A DNA stretch of 64,000 nucleotides from Lucinisca nassula. Lineage: Eukaryota > Mollusca > Bivalvia > Lucinida > Lucinidae. The position numbers were made by a program, and so were the translations under genes. The stretch spans positions 15,142,725-15,206,724 of the forward strand of contig OY757014.1 of assembly GCA_963580285.1 (NCBI GenBank), read 5' to 3'. Below the pieces are notes generated by a model. The model made no database searches. It was not told the origin of the DNA and saw nothing but the letters and a program-made list of their open reading frames with translations. Below, in pieces: positions 1 to 9,214 of the stretch (position 1 is its first letter; every line of letters begins with the position of its first letter).

Positions 1-1041
1 AAGGTCAAGGTCATACTTAGAGGTCAAAGGTCAAAAAAGGGGCCTTTTTTTCGTATTTGGTCAATAACTTTCTTATTTTGAGATGGATTTTAAAATTACT
101 TGGCATAATTATTAACAACCATAAGACCATGTGTGGTGCGCATGAGGCAGGTCGGTACCTCAAAGGTCAAGGTCATACTTAGAGGTCAAAGGTAAAAAAA
201 GGGGCCTTTTTTACGTAGTTGGTCAATAACTTTCTTATTTTGAGATGGATTTTAAAATTACTTGGCATAATTATTAACAACCATAAGACGATGTGTGCTG
301 GGCATGAGGCAGGTCGGTACCTCAAAGGTCAAGGTCATACTTAGAGGTCAAAGGTCAAAAAAGGGGCCTTTCTTTCGTATTTGGTCAATAACTTTCTAAT
401 TTTGAGATGGATTTTAAAATTACTCGGCATAATTATTAACAACCTTGAGACAATGTGTGGTGCACATGAGGCAGGTCGGTACCTCAAAGGTCAAGGTCAT
501 ACTTAGAGGTCAAAGGTCAAAAAGGGGGCCTTTTTTTCTTATTTGGTCAATAACTTTCTTATTTTGAGATGGATTTTGAAATCACTTGGCAGAAATGTTA
601 ACCAATATAAGGCGATGTGTTGCGCGCATGACCCATGTTGGTACCTCAAAGGTCAAGGTCATACTTAGAGGTCAAAGGTAAAAAAGCGGCCTTTTTTCGG
701 GTTTTGTCAATAACTTGCTTATTTTTAAATAGAATTTGAAGTTACTTGGCAAACATGTTAACTATCATGGGACGATGTGTTGCATGCATGATTCAGTTTG
801 GTACCTAAAATGTCAAGGTCATACATAGAGGTCAAAGGTAAAAAAGGGGCCTTTTTTGGTGTTTTGTCAATAACTTTCTTATTGTTAGATGGATTTTGAA
901 ATTGCTAGGCAGAAATGTTAACCACCATGAGATGATGTGTTTCACACATGACCCAGTTTGGTACCTGAAAGGTCAAGGTCATACATAGAGGTTAAAGGTA
1001 AAAAAGGGCCTTTTTTGTGTTCTGTCAATAACTTTCTTATT
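1..1041. repeat. 162-bp tandem array (about 6.4 units)
   Basis: Direct repeats of 160-162 bp are phased by the word ACCTCAAAGGTCAAGGTCAT near 157, 319, 481, 643, 803 and 963. The window opens inside the array, so its left end is not seen. The first four units are nearly identical and the last two are diverged. Each unit holds closely spaced AGGTCA words, including perfect AGGTCA-A-AGGTCA at 21-33, 345-357 and 507-519. The array stops abruptly at the 5' end of the next element. It is probably the core of another rolling-circle-type element whose ends lie outside. Confidence 0.9.
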
Positions 1042-2498
1042 ATGCCCCCAACTTTGAAAAAGTTGGAGGAGCATATTGGTTCTGGTTCATTCGTCCGTTC
1101 GTCTGTCCATTACGCTTTTGATGCCTAGCATAACTAAAGAACCGTGTATGCTAGGGTTTTGAAATATCATATATGGATTCCTCATGGAAAATTAGCTGAC
1201 GCGTATTTTTTTCGCGTCCGGATTATGTCCCCTTCAAGAGTTATTGCCCTTTGAAATTTTTTTAATAAAATCTTGTCAGCAAGATATCTCAAAAACTATT
1301 GGAGTTAGAGCCTTGAAAGTTTGGTGAATATATTGGTGGTGATGAGTAGATGAACTGATTAACTTTTGACAAAATTCCGAAAAATACTTTGTGAGTTTTG
1401 GCCCTTTGTCATTTTGGTAATTTGTGCCTATTGTAATGTATGCTAAAAGTGATGCATAGCATAACTTAAGAACCATGTATGCTAGGGTTTTGAAATTTCA
1501 TATATGGATTCCTCATGGAAAATTAGCTGACGCGTATTTTTTTTCTCGTCCCAATTATGCCCCTTTCAAGAGTTATTGCCCTTTGAATTTTTTTTTAATA
1601 AAATCTTGTCAGCAAGATATCTCAAACACTATTGGAGCTAGAGCCTTGAAAGTTGGGAAATAGATTGTTGGAGATGAGTAGATGAACTGATTAACTTATG
1701 ACAAAATTCCGAAAAATACTTTGTGAGTTATGGCCCTTCGTCATTTTGGTAATTTGTTCCCATTGTAATTTATGCTAAGGTGATGCATAGCATAACTTTA
1801 GAACCGTGTATGTTATAGTTTTGAAATTTCATATATGCATTTCTGATGGAAAATAAGCCGACACATATTTTTTTCTCGTCAGGATTATGCCCCTTTCAAG
1901 AGTTATTGCCCTTTGAATTTCTTTAAATAAAATCTTTTCAGAAAGATATCTCAAAAACTATTGGAGCTAGAGCCTTGAAAGTTGGTGAATATATTGGTGG
2001 TGATGTGTATATGAACTGATTAACTTTTGACAAAATTCCGAAAAATACTTTGCGAGTTATGGCCCTTTGTCATTTTGGTAACTTGTGCCCATTGTAGTGT
2101 ATGCTAAAAGTGATGCATAGCATAACTTAAGAACCGTGTATGCTAGGGTTTTGAAATTTCATATATGGATTCCTCATGGAAAATTAGCTGACGCGTATTT
2201 TTTTTCTCGTCCAGATTATGCCCCTTTTAAGAGTTATTGCCCTTTGAAATTTTTTTAATAAAATCTTGTCAGCAAAATATCTCAAACACTATTGGATCTA
2301 GAGCCTTGAAAGTTGTTGAGTATATTGGTGGTGATGAGTATATGAACTGATTAACTTTTGACAAAATTCCGAAAAATACTTTGCGAGTTATGGCCCTTTG
2401 TCATTTTGGTAATTTGTGCCCATTGTAATGAATGCTAAAAGTGATGCATAGTATAAGCGGGGGAGACATCTGTGTTTTTGTAGAAAAACAAATTCTAG
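1042..2498 (+). mobile_element. Helentron-like non-autonomous element (Hel-E, ATGCCCCC end)
   Basis: The 5' end is ATGCCCCCAACTTT followed by its complement, giving a hairpin at 1042-1075, and then a CGTCCGTTCGTCTGTCC tract. The core is four tandem units of 331 bp; the phase marker GCATAGCATAACT lies near 1123, 1454, 1785 and 2115. The 3' end has a GGGGGAGACAT motif roughly complementary to the 5' end, a perfect hairpin TGTTTTTG-TAGAAAAACA at 2473-2490, and the terminus TTCTAG followed by TT. It has no coding capacity; short open frames repeat with the units and are not genes. The ends match 56189-56829, but the core is unrelated. Confidence 0.75.
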
Positions 2499-3137
2499 TT
2501 ATCATACGTTATTGAACATACGTATTGGGATGGACAGCCCTGACCAAACATACCAATGTTGTAGACCCAGATAAGATGTCTCATCAGGGTCTATACTGTT
2601 TGCTACTCATCCCCCTATTATGGTGATCAATTGCACTTGTTCAAATTTTTGTACATGTATCGTATGGAGTTGAGGTGCCCAAATATTTAGGGTAAATATG
2701 GTAGAACTGTGTAAAATGAATATCTGCCTTTTGTATGTATGTGACTCTCCAAGGCTCAAACCTGCAGATCTTTCACTGCCAATTTGAAGGTTTGGGTCTA
2801 TATGTAGACCCAGGATAGACATAAGCCTGTATATTTGTGCAGGCTGTTCTAACTCTACAGGAAATATACGCTATGAGTATATGTCTTCAGATGATTATTA
2901 TATTATGTACACTATTTAACTTATAAAGCACCAATCAGATTTTCAGCAACTGTCACACTAAATAGTTTATAGTTAATTTTAGGGGAACATTAGACATGAT
3001 ATATCATGTCAATCATATGCTTGGCAGATGAATCATATGCAATGTGAAGCCTTTGAAAAATTGTTAGAAAAAAAGCACCAAATGTTGTCTGCTGAAGTAT
3101 CGTTTGGCACTTTAAGGTTAAATAAGCGTTCAACATT
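2499..3137. other. No gene; cassette-E palindromic MITE remnants
   Basis: A GTAGACCCAGATAAGATGTC / catcagggtctatactgtttgc hairpin around 2560-2605 and a TTAGGGTAAATATGGTAGA end near 2688-2705 mark a degraded cassette-E MITE, related to copies at 8105-8182 and 35760-35960. Nothing coding is visible. Confidence 0.5.
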
Positions 3138-3145
3138 TGTTTATT

Positions 3146-3399
3146 AGGGTCCAGTTGTCCAAAACTAACGATAAACTAAAGATGCCATCAGTTCACATAT
3201 TGTAAAAACTTTGATCATTTAGTACGGCAAATATGCTGATATTTTTTCTGAAAAAAAAAAAGTGATTAGCTATGCAAAACCTACTCACGTTTTCAGCAAA
3301 AATACCAAAGTATTTTACATTGTACTCGCGAGAACAGTCAACAATTTGATCACTAACATACTTGTTAAGCTATCATTCCTTTGAACAGCTGGGCCCAGA
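3146..3399. mobile_element. hAT-like MITE
   Basis: The ends are AGGGTCCAGTTGTCCAAA and, on the other strand, TGGGCCCAGCTGTTCAAA, an imperfect terminal inverted repeat. The flanks TGTTTATT (3138-3145) and TGTTTAAT (3400-3407) look like an 8-bp target duplication with one change, as expected for hAT. The inside is AT-rich and non-coding. A similar element lies at 40460-40747. Confidence 0.5.
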
Positions 3400-3775
3400 T
3401 GTTTAATCCAGTAAGACATTTTATTGCTGTTTTGTCTCTTACCAAACATAATTTTTGTTCTTCAAAGCTCAACCCGTCTCTGACATTCTGTCCATTTCTA
3501 AGGCAGAAGAGGATTTTTACAGTTCTAAAACAGTAATTTTGTCTTCAGAGAGCTTTTAGACTGACATATTGCTGAAGTTCTGAAGTATATAAGCCTTTAT
3601 GATCAAGAGAAATTACATCTTTTCCCCCTTACATTTTATGTTAGCAGAAAGGCAAACAATGTACCACAATGATCCTAAAGATTTGGACAGACAGACCTAA
3701 GCAAACAGTACAGAGCCAGATCAGTCTTCTCCTAAAGATCAGGGTCTACACTGTTTTGCCATTCCGTCTCCACCT

Positions 3776-3965
3776 GTCAGCCTCAGTCAGATGTACGTCT
3801 GACTGGTGATAGGAGGATACGGGTTTGATGCCTGTTGTGTGGGCAACATTCTTCTAGAAACCATCTCTACGGTCATTTTCTCCCTTCTGCTGATATAGTT
3901 TGAACAATTTGACATGAGACTGACCTTTATGCAAGGAATAAATTAGTGTTATCGCCTAATACGTC
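3776..3965 (+). repeat. tRNA-derived SINE (S2), degraded
   Basis: The head resembles a tRNA with a B-box-like GGTTTGATGCC at about 3822-3832, followed by GGCAACATTCTTCTAGAAACC. The same body follows the B box at 27667-27720, where it is better preserved. It sits inside the cassette-D MITE. Confidence 0.5.
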
Positions 3966-4199
3966 AGCTTTCGTAAACTTCTCGTGAATTTTCGGGATAT
4001 CATGAATTGCGTCCCATTTACCGACCTCTATGTATTGAATAACAGCATCGTCATTTTCGGGAGACTGCAGAGATAAATACATGCGTTCATTCGGGAATGA
4101 AATTGTGTTAATAGAGTTCACCAGTCTCGGGTCAGTTTGTTCGAACTACACAAGAAGGGCAGTTGTCTGTTTCTGGCAGAAGAATGTGCATTGTAATGG

Positions 4200-4318
4200 T
4201 TAACTGTTTTCGTATAAGCCTGCCCAGGAAAAGTATGGATAGGTAAACTGATTGGCTCAGAAATTACATAAATGGTGTTGACTGGGCTGTTAAACTCCAA
4301 TACAGACAAAACAAACAT
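4200..4318 (+). repeat. SINE S3 3' fragment, degraded
   Basis: It ends GTGTTGACTGGGCTGTTAAA with an AAAACAAAC-type tail. This is a diverged form of the GTTGACGGGGACGTTAAAC tail seen on the minus strand at 5968-6253. The head is not recognisable. Confidence 0.4.
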
Positions 4319-4435
4319 ACTTTTGGACTCTTTGCTGGATCATGAAACTAATTTGTTAAATTTTTAGGAGAATTACAGCAAGTCCTCAAGGTGTCTGAAT
4401 TTTCAGGATTTTTACGGTAGATCCTGATGCACTGT

Positions 4436-4987
4436 CTCACCTAGGTCTACTCATTGTTTACTGCTCTGCCAGGTTTGAAACAGTTTAACTGAAATAATCA
4501 CACATAATATTGAAAACAACATATTTTTGACAGGAAATCATTACAGAAAATGTTTAATGAAAAATATACATATTTATAAAAATGATATATCAGACCTCAG
4601 CAGTATGTCATTTAAAAGATAGGCCCATACAGTTTATGCTGTTTCTGCCAACTTAGTGTGTATAAGTAGTATTACTGATGCACCTGCAAATGTAAAGTGA
4701 CATCCTATCAGACGTAAAATATTTTGCAACAGTTTATTCTGCTATCCCGATTTCATTAATAACATTGCTTTTCATTGGCTGACATATTGTTTTATGCCAC
4801 TGAGAGTGCTTGAAAATAATACAACTTTTGAACTAAACTAATGAATAGATTAGATTGTTGATAATTGTATTGAAAATTGTCATTTATGGAGGTAAATTTT
4901 CATCTTTACGGATGTGAATTGCAGCAGTGAAATAGACATAAAATTAACAATTATAAAACCATCAGTTTTCCTCCACAAATGACAACT
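4436..4987. other. AT-rich, nothing recognised
   Basis: The stretch contains imperfect self-complementary words around 4880-4985 (ATTGTCATTTATGGAGG against CCTCCACAAATGACAA), suggesting an old palindromic MITE. I see no gene or SINE. Confidence 0.4.
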
Positions 4988-5233
4988 TTAACCCATAAAA
5001 TGCCAATCACAATAATTGTCCTCTGCTTTGTCATCTGTTGGTTACTTTTAAAAGTCATTTTTTGCAAACAGTATGGGCCAAATCAGACTGCTCCTCTAGG
5101 AGCAGTCTGATTTGGGTCCACACTGTTTGCCTGTAAGCAAACATATTTTTTAAAACATTTACGAAAAATTCAGCAGACAACATAAGCAGAAGACATTTTC
5201 AGATGTAGTTTTTCTCGCCGTCTTAAGGGTTAG
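4988..5233. mobile_element. TTAA-F palindromic MITE
   Basis: It starts TTAACCCATAAAATGCCAAT and ends CGTCTTAAGGGTTA. The centre is a near-perfect hairpin, CAGACTGCTCCT-CTAGGAGCAGTCTG, framed by GCAAACAGTATGGGCC and GGTCCACACTGTTTGC. The central arms match those of TTAA-A, TTAA-B and cassette-D although the ends differ. Confidence 0.65.
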
Positions 5234-5953
5234 AGACAGTTATCTGCTAATTTCAAGATTTCCGTTACAATGGTTGAAATAAATATTTCTTACATGAAGT
5301 GTTTCCTATCGATGGCATCCAATATTTGAAGAAGAAGAAGAGGAGTTATATAACTTCTGACAACAAGTATAGCTTTTAGTACAGATTATAGTTTGAAAGG
5401 AGGATATAGGACTTATGTTATTCTTGGTACATTGTTCTCAAACATTCTGGGACACAGTCATGTGACTTCATATTAAATTCAGTATTGACTCGATAAATAT
5501 ATTTTGTAGTGCCTGCTTTAAGGATGGCATGATATAGGAGTCAATGTTGCCTGTCCTTTTCAGACACTTGAAAAACATATACATGAACTGTAACCCTTGA
5601 CCTGCTAAATTAATTAATTTTGCCACCCTTTTCTGACTATCAACAAAACAAATTGTGGAGGACCCTTGTTATAACAATCCTATTTGTTCCCTTACATCTG
5701 GCCATTATTTTCCATTATAAAGATTCCCAGTAAGGAATATCATAGGTAATCCTTGATCACTCCAAGAAACAAAATTAATGTAGACATTTATTAGAATAGC
5801 CTCACAGAGGCAATTCTGACAAACATCTGTTGCATTTTTCTTCTTGGAATAATAGATTACAAGAATCATTCATGAGGTATTGATTTGGTATAGGCATTTC
5901 CAGCCTGAGGGATACCCAGGCTGATACTGAATCAAGGCTAAGCCATTAGCTAA
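5234..5953. other. No gene seen
   Basis: AT-rich DNA with a short GAAGAAGAAGAAG run near 5329 and no long frame, hairpin family or SINE that I recognise. Confidence 0.5.
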
Positions 5954-5967
5954 GGATTCATTCCATT

Positions 5968-6253
5968 TGTTTGTTTGATTTGAGGTTTAACGTCCCCGTC
6001 AACACTGTAAAGGTCATTTTGGAGACGTGGCTTCCAATTTGTGGGACTTTTACCCGACATTGAGATGAAATGACATCTCAAGCCCTGCCGCCCAATGAAA
6101 CCAATAGGGTTTATAAGCATGGACGGGCCGACTTGCACCGCTTTGCCTGGGCATGCTTAGATCCTCTAAGCGGTTTACCAAGACTCGTGTGCAGGTCGGT
6201 ATTAGCTCTGCGTGAAAGAATCGTGCAGCCCATATATTTCTTCAAGCCCCGAC
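5968..6253 (-). repeat. SINE S3 with target-site duplication
   Basis: On the minus strand the element ends GTGTTGACGGGGACGTTAAA followed by an AAATCAAACAAACAAA tail. It is flanked by a 14-bp direct repeat, GGATTCATTCCATT (5954-5967) and GGATTCATGCCATT (6254-6267), with one mismatch. This is the mark of LINE-type retroposition. The head near 6250 does not show clear pol III boxes. Related copies are at 21450-21730 and 38940-39241. Confidence 0.8.
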
Positions 6254-6339
6254 GGATTCATGCCATTGAAATTGGCATTGTAACGATGTTTGTCATTACA
6301 ACATAACTCTGTATAAGGAGGTTGACCATACTAGGTAAA

Positions 6340-6475
6340 ATTTATTTGTTCAGTTCACCAATGGAATGACAAACAGTGTAGATCCCTATCAGATGGCTTC
6401 TTCAGAAACAATCTGATCAGGATCTACACTGTTTGCAAAAATGAGGGTTGTTTTGATCAGCATGACAAGGGTTAA
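6340..6475. mobile_element. TTAA-A MITE, partial
   Basis: It keeps the hairpin CAAACAGTGTAGATCCCTAT ... GATCAGGATCTACACTGTTT and the end GACAAGGGTTAA (TTAA at 6472-6475). The opposite end is lost or degraded, and the inner arms (GGCTTCTTCAGAAACAATC) are mismatched. Confidence 0.65.
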
Positions 6476-6649
6476 TCCTTGAAGCAGCAAGCTCAATTGT
6501 GAAACAACTGTATATTTTTCTCTGCATATTCCAGATGAATTCAAGCTTCACATTAGACATGACATTTCATGTGAATTGTATGCCCGGCAGATGATTCACA
6601 TGGACTATACCTATTCAAGTATCTTGAAAATTTTACCACCAAAAAAAAA

Positions 6650-6905
6650 TGAAAAATTTCAGATAAAAATTCTGACATTTTTAATATGTCTGCTCAAATC
6701 ATACATTGTGGGTACTTATTAGTACCGTCTCCATGAGGCGTTTCTAACAAGTACACATAATCTATGATTTTGAGCTGAAATAAGAAAAATAATGTATACC
6801 CCTGTAAACCCCAGTTATACCATATAAAGTGGGGTTAAACGGGGTCAAAAATATACAGACGTGTTTACGTGATGAGCCTGTTTACGTGACAAGCTTGGTT
6901 GTCTC
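6650..6905. mobile_element. Hairpin-C palindromic MITE
   Basis: It contains the GTGGGTACTTATTAG / CTAACAAGTACACA palindrome at about 6710-6755. A second stem follows, CCCCAGTTATACC / TATAAAGTGGGG, at about 6810-6830. The right end TATACAGACGTGTTTACG is complementary to the CAAACACGCCTATACAAAC end of the copy at 37183-37440. It is non-coding. Confidence 0.6.
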
Positions 6906-6970
6906 TGAAAAGTAAAAAAAAAAAAAAAATATTGAAAATGTTAACTGGTATTATCATGAGTGGTGTTTTT

Positions 6971-7126
6971 GTCGCGCCTGCTATTAGCATGGCGCGATAT
7001 AGGCGCCCGGTTTTCTGTCCCTTCGTTCGTCCGTTCGTCAAGGCGTCAACATTTGCGACCACCCTAGCGTTCACCCTAATGGTCAAGTTTACCACAGGCG
7101 CGACATAGCCTTCGGCGGAATTCTTG
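6971..7126 (+). mobile_element. Short Helentron-like element (Hel-C)
   Basis: The 5' end GTCGCGCCTG (6971-6980) is exactly complementary to CAGGCGCGAC (7095-7104), which lies just inside the 3' end. The terminus is GCCTTCGGCGGAATTCTTG followed by TT, and the left flank is TTTTT. A CGTTCGTCCGTTCGTC tract follows the 5' hairpin. Only a fragment of one core unit remains, joined straight to the 3' end, so this is an internal-deletion form of the 776-bp copy at 37588-38363. Confidence 0.85.
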
Positions 7127-7487
7127 TTAGGGTTAAGACGGCCATTTCTCCAGGCTAATTATTATCTTAAGATTACAAATAGAATCAGATAAAATTTCAG
7201 TCACATGGTTGTTTATTTTTTCTCCGTATTAATCTTTTCATGCAAAAATAAATAACATCTTTATGTAAAATATTTAGTCTTCTAAGGGCTTCTAAAGTAT
7301 AACCATAACTGTAAGTTGGAAAGAAACACAGTTTGATGTAGTTATTCACTGGTCTTTGGCTGGATTGGATATGTTGAAACTCATCTCTCCGTTTCCATGG
7401 TTGTAGCAGCAAGATTGTGATGGTCTCTGTTTCCAAGCACTTCATGCTTTCCAAGTACATCTCCAGATAAGAAGGAAAGATGAGGAA
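7127..7487. other. No gene; spurious frame
   Basis: A minus-strand frame at 7197-7529 can be translated but its first residues come from the neighbouring TTAA-B end, and it resembles nothing I know. I do not call it a gene. Confidence 0.5.
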
Positions 7488-7692
7488 CCCTTTTTGTACC
7501 AAATGGAATCTAGCAGGAGTCCATTTCAATTAGGGGTGTCAAGTTGTGTTTTCATCAAAATTTATTTGGAAAATGGCTGAACTTTTTGCAAACAGTGTAG
7601 GCCCTGATCAGGCGCCGCATTCTGTGGCATGTGATCAGGGCCTCCACTGTTTGCCAAGGTACCCCTTTAGGGGTTTCCCGCATGCAATGTGT
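7488..7692. mobile_element. TTAA-B MITE, degraded
   Basis: It starts CCCTTTTTGTACCAAATGGA, carries TTTATTTGGAAAATGGCTGA and the hairpin CAAACAGTGTAGGCCCTGAT with a GCGCCGCATTCTG inner arm, and fades out at GCAATGTGTTAG. The flanking TTAA tetranucleotides have decayed. Confidence 0.65.
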
Positions 7693-7724
7693 TAGAGATT
7701 ATTTCTTGTTGTATCACTAGAATC

Positions 7725-7812
7725 ATATTTTGTGGGTACTTGCTTGAACCACCTCAATTATGGGTTTCTGACGAGCACCCCCAGTTTACATTTTAGAGAA
7801 ATAAGAAAACTT
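7725..7812. mobile_element. Hairpin-C MITE fragment
   Basis: The arms TTTTGTGGGTACTTGCTTGA and GACGAGCACCCCCAGTTTAC are a diverged form of the hairpin-C palindrome, followed by AGAAATAAGAAAA. Confidence 0.5.
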
Positions 7813-7883
7813 ATCCCCATATTAAAGTATCCTCATTTATACTCATTCTTATCTGAAGCTATAGACATGAGAAAAATACCATA

Positions 7884-8096
7884 TTAACCCTTGACCTGCT
7901 GAATATTTAAATAAGCAACACCTACCACTGATTATCAACCAATCAGATTTCTTCATGCACATCATTGCAACAAATTCATTAATTGAATGACAAACAATAA
8001 AGATCCTGATCAGATGGCTTCTTCAGAAGCCATCTGATCTGGATCTACATTGTTTCACAGATTAGACATATCCGGGCTCAGCAGGACAAGGATTAA
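7884..8096. mobile_element. TTAA-A MITE, full length
   Basis: It is bounded by TTAA at 7884-7887 and 8093-8096. The ends are CCCTTGACCTGCTGAATATT and CTCAGCAGGACAAGGA. Inside are ATCAACCAATCAGATT, a CAACAAATTCATTAATTGAA linker and the hairpin GATCCTGATCAGATGGCTTC / GAAGCCATCTGATCTGGATC. The TTAA flanks and CCC...GGG ends fit piggyBac-type excision and insertion; this is inference because no transposase is present. Confidence 0.8.
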
Positions 8097-8104
8097 CTAT
8101 ATGT

Positions 8105-8182
8105 TTTTGAACAGACAGGCCTCAGCAACTAGTGTAGACCTAGATGAGACATCAGCATCTCATCAGGGTCCACACTGTTTGC
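8105..8182. mobile_element. Cassette-E hairpin
   Basis: GTGTAGACCTAGATGAGAC and CTCATCAGGGTCCACACTG form a palindrome preceded by GACAGGCCTCAGCAAC. It is a short relative of the central hairpin of the TTAA families. Confidence 0.5.
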
Positions 8183-8189
8183 CTCCATC

Positions 8190-8425
8190 ACGAACACACA
8201 CCTATATAATTTGACCCCCTTGAACCCCACTTTTATATAGTAAAACGGGGGTTTACAGGGGTAATCCTTACTTTTCTTATTTCTGCTCGAAGAGGCGGTT
8301 CTAACGAGTACCCACAATCTATATTTTGAGCATAAATAAGAAAAATATCACAATTTTTCATCTTAAAATTTTTGCTTTTTCCGCGGTAAAGTTTAGTGTA
8401 TTTGTATAGGCGTGTTTTCGTATAA
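8190..8425. mobile_element. Hairpin-C MITE
   Basis: It contains CCCCACTTTTATATAGTAAA with its complement, then AGGCGGTTCTAACGAGTACC and AATAAGAAAAATATCAC. The end GTGTATTTGTATAGGCGTGT is complementary to the left end of the 37183 copy. One arm of the central palindrome is deleted. Confidence 0.55.
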
Positions 8426-8429
8426 ATGC

Positions 8430-9214
8430 TTATCCAGCTAGTTTTAGACATAACATTGGGTTGTAAAGTGTACTTGTTCAAGGTTTAGAACAAGTATGGT
8501 AAGCTGTTGAGATGTCCGAATATGTAGGGTATATATGGTAGATGTTTCCTTTTTCAAACATGATCTGATTTTCTGTGACTTGGACTGGTGCTGGCTTTTC
8601 CTGTCAAAGAGTAGCTCTCTGAGTGCCAAGAATTAGGGATAACTGGTTATGATTGTGGCGTGGTTGGCTGAGGGGAAGGTGTTGTGTATCTCTGCATCAT
8701 GGTGCTCAGCTGATACTGACTTAAAGTATTATTACCATATTTCTTCTGTTTCTGTACTTTCATTCTCTCTTTTCCCCCTTTCTTTGTATTTTAAATTTCT
8801 CTTCATTGACACACAAGGATCACTGTGTCCAGTTCAATCCATATAGACAGCTGTCACCATTTCTTCAACTCCATTGTTGCCCCAGTACGCTTGAACTTAC
8901 AAACCGTAAATATTGGAACAGAAGGTCAGAGTACATCTAGTTATCTCACATATGCCTAGCTCCCCAAAAAGGAGACACTGGGAAACAATGAAGACCCAGA
9001 TCAAACACCACATAAAGTGGTGCCATTCCATGGCATCTTGTCAGTGTCTTCATGCTTTGTTTAAAGTACAAGAATGTTTGTAAAACTTACAATTAGCAAA
9101 GATCAGACACCCTTTAAATTGGAAGTTGACCAGTCAAAAGCTAGCAGAGGGAAAGATTTCCTATTACTACTACAAACATATTTGTGTCTGCTCAATAAGC
9201 TGAAAACTGTTTTT
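8430..9214. other. No gene; cassette-E end and a short tandem flank
   Basis: The part at 8430-8545 (TACTTGTTCAAGG ... GTAGGGTATATATGGTAGA) belongs to the cassette-E family. The rest is unassigned. The last bases, AGCTGAAAACTGTTTTT, match the tandem repeat that resumes after the next element. Confidence 0.45.

Larger units (their letters stand above)
3668..4435. mobile_element. Cassette-D palindromic MITE, interrupted
   Basis: The left part (3668-3770) carries GCAAACAGTACAGAGCCAGA and the returning arm of the hairpin. The family then resumes at about 4320 with TTTTGGACTCTTTGCTGGAT and ends GATTTTTACGGTA near 4430. Comparison with the intact copy at 25706-25923 shows that 3771-4319 is an insertion of SINE material between the words CTCCACC and TTTTGGACTC. 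Confidence 0.6.

Noticed and set aside
1..1041. The AGGTCA-rich array as a functional enhancer
   Set aside because: The words are explained by tandem amplification of one unit. Function cannot be read from the sequence, so it is listed only as something to test.
7197..7529. A 110-residue minus-strand frame
   Set aside because: Its N-terminal part is the end of a TTAA-B MITE and the rest matches no family I know.
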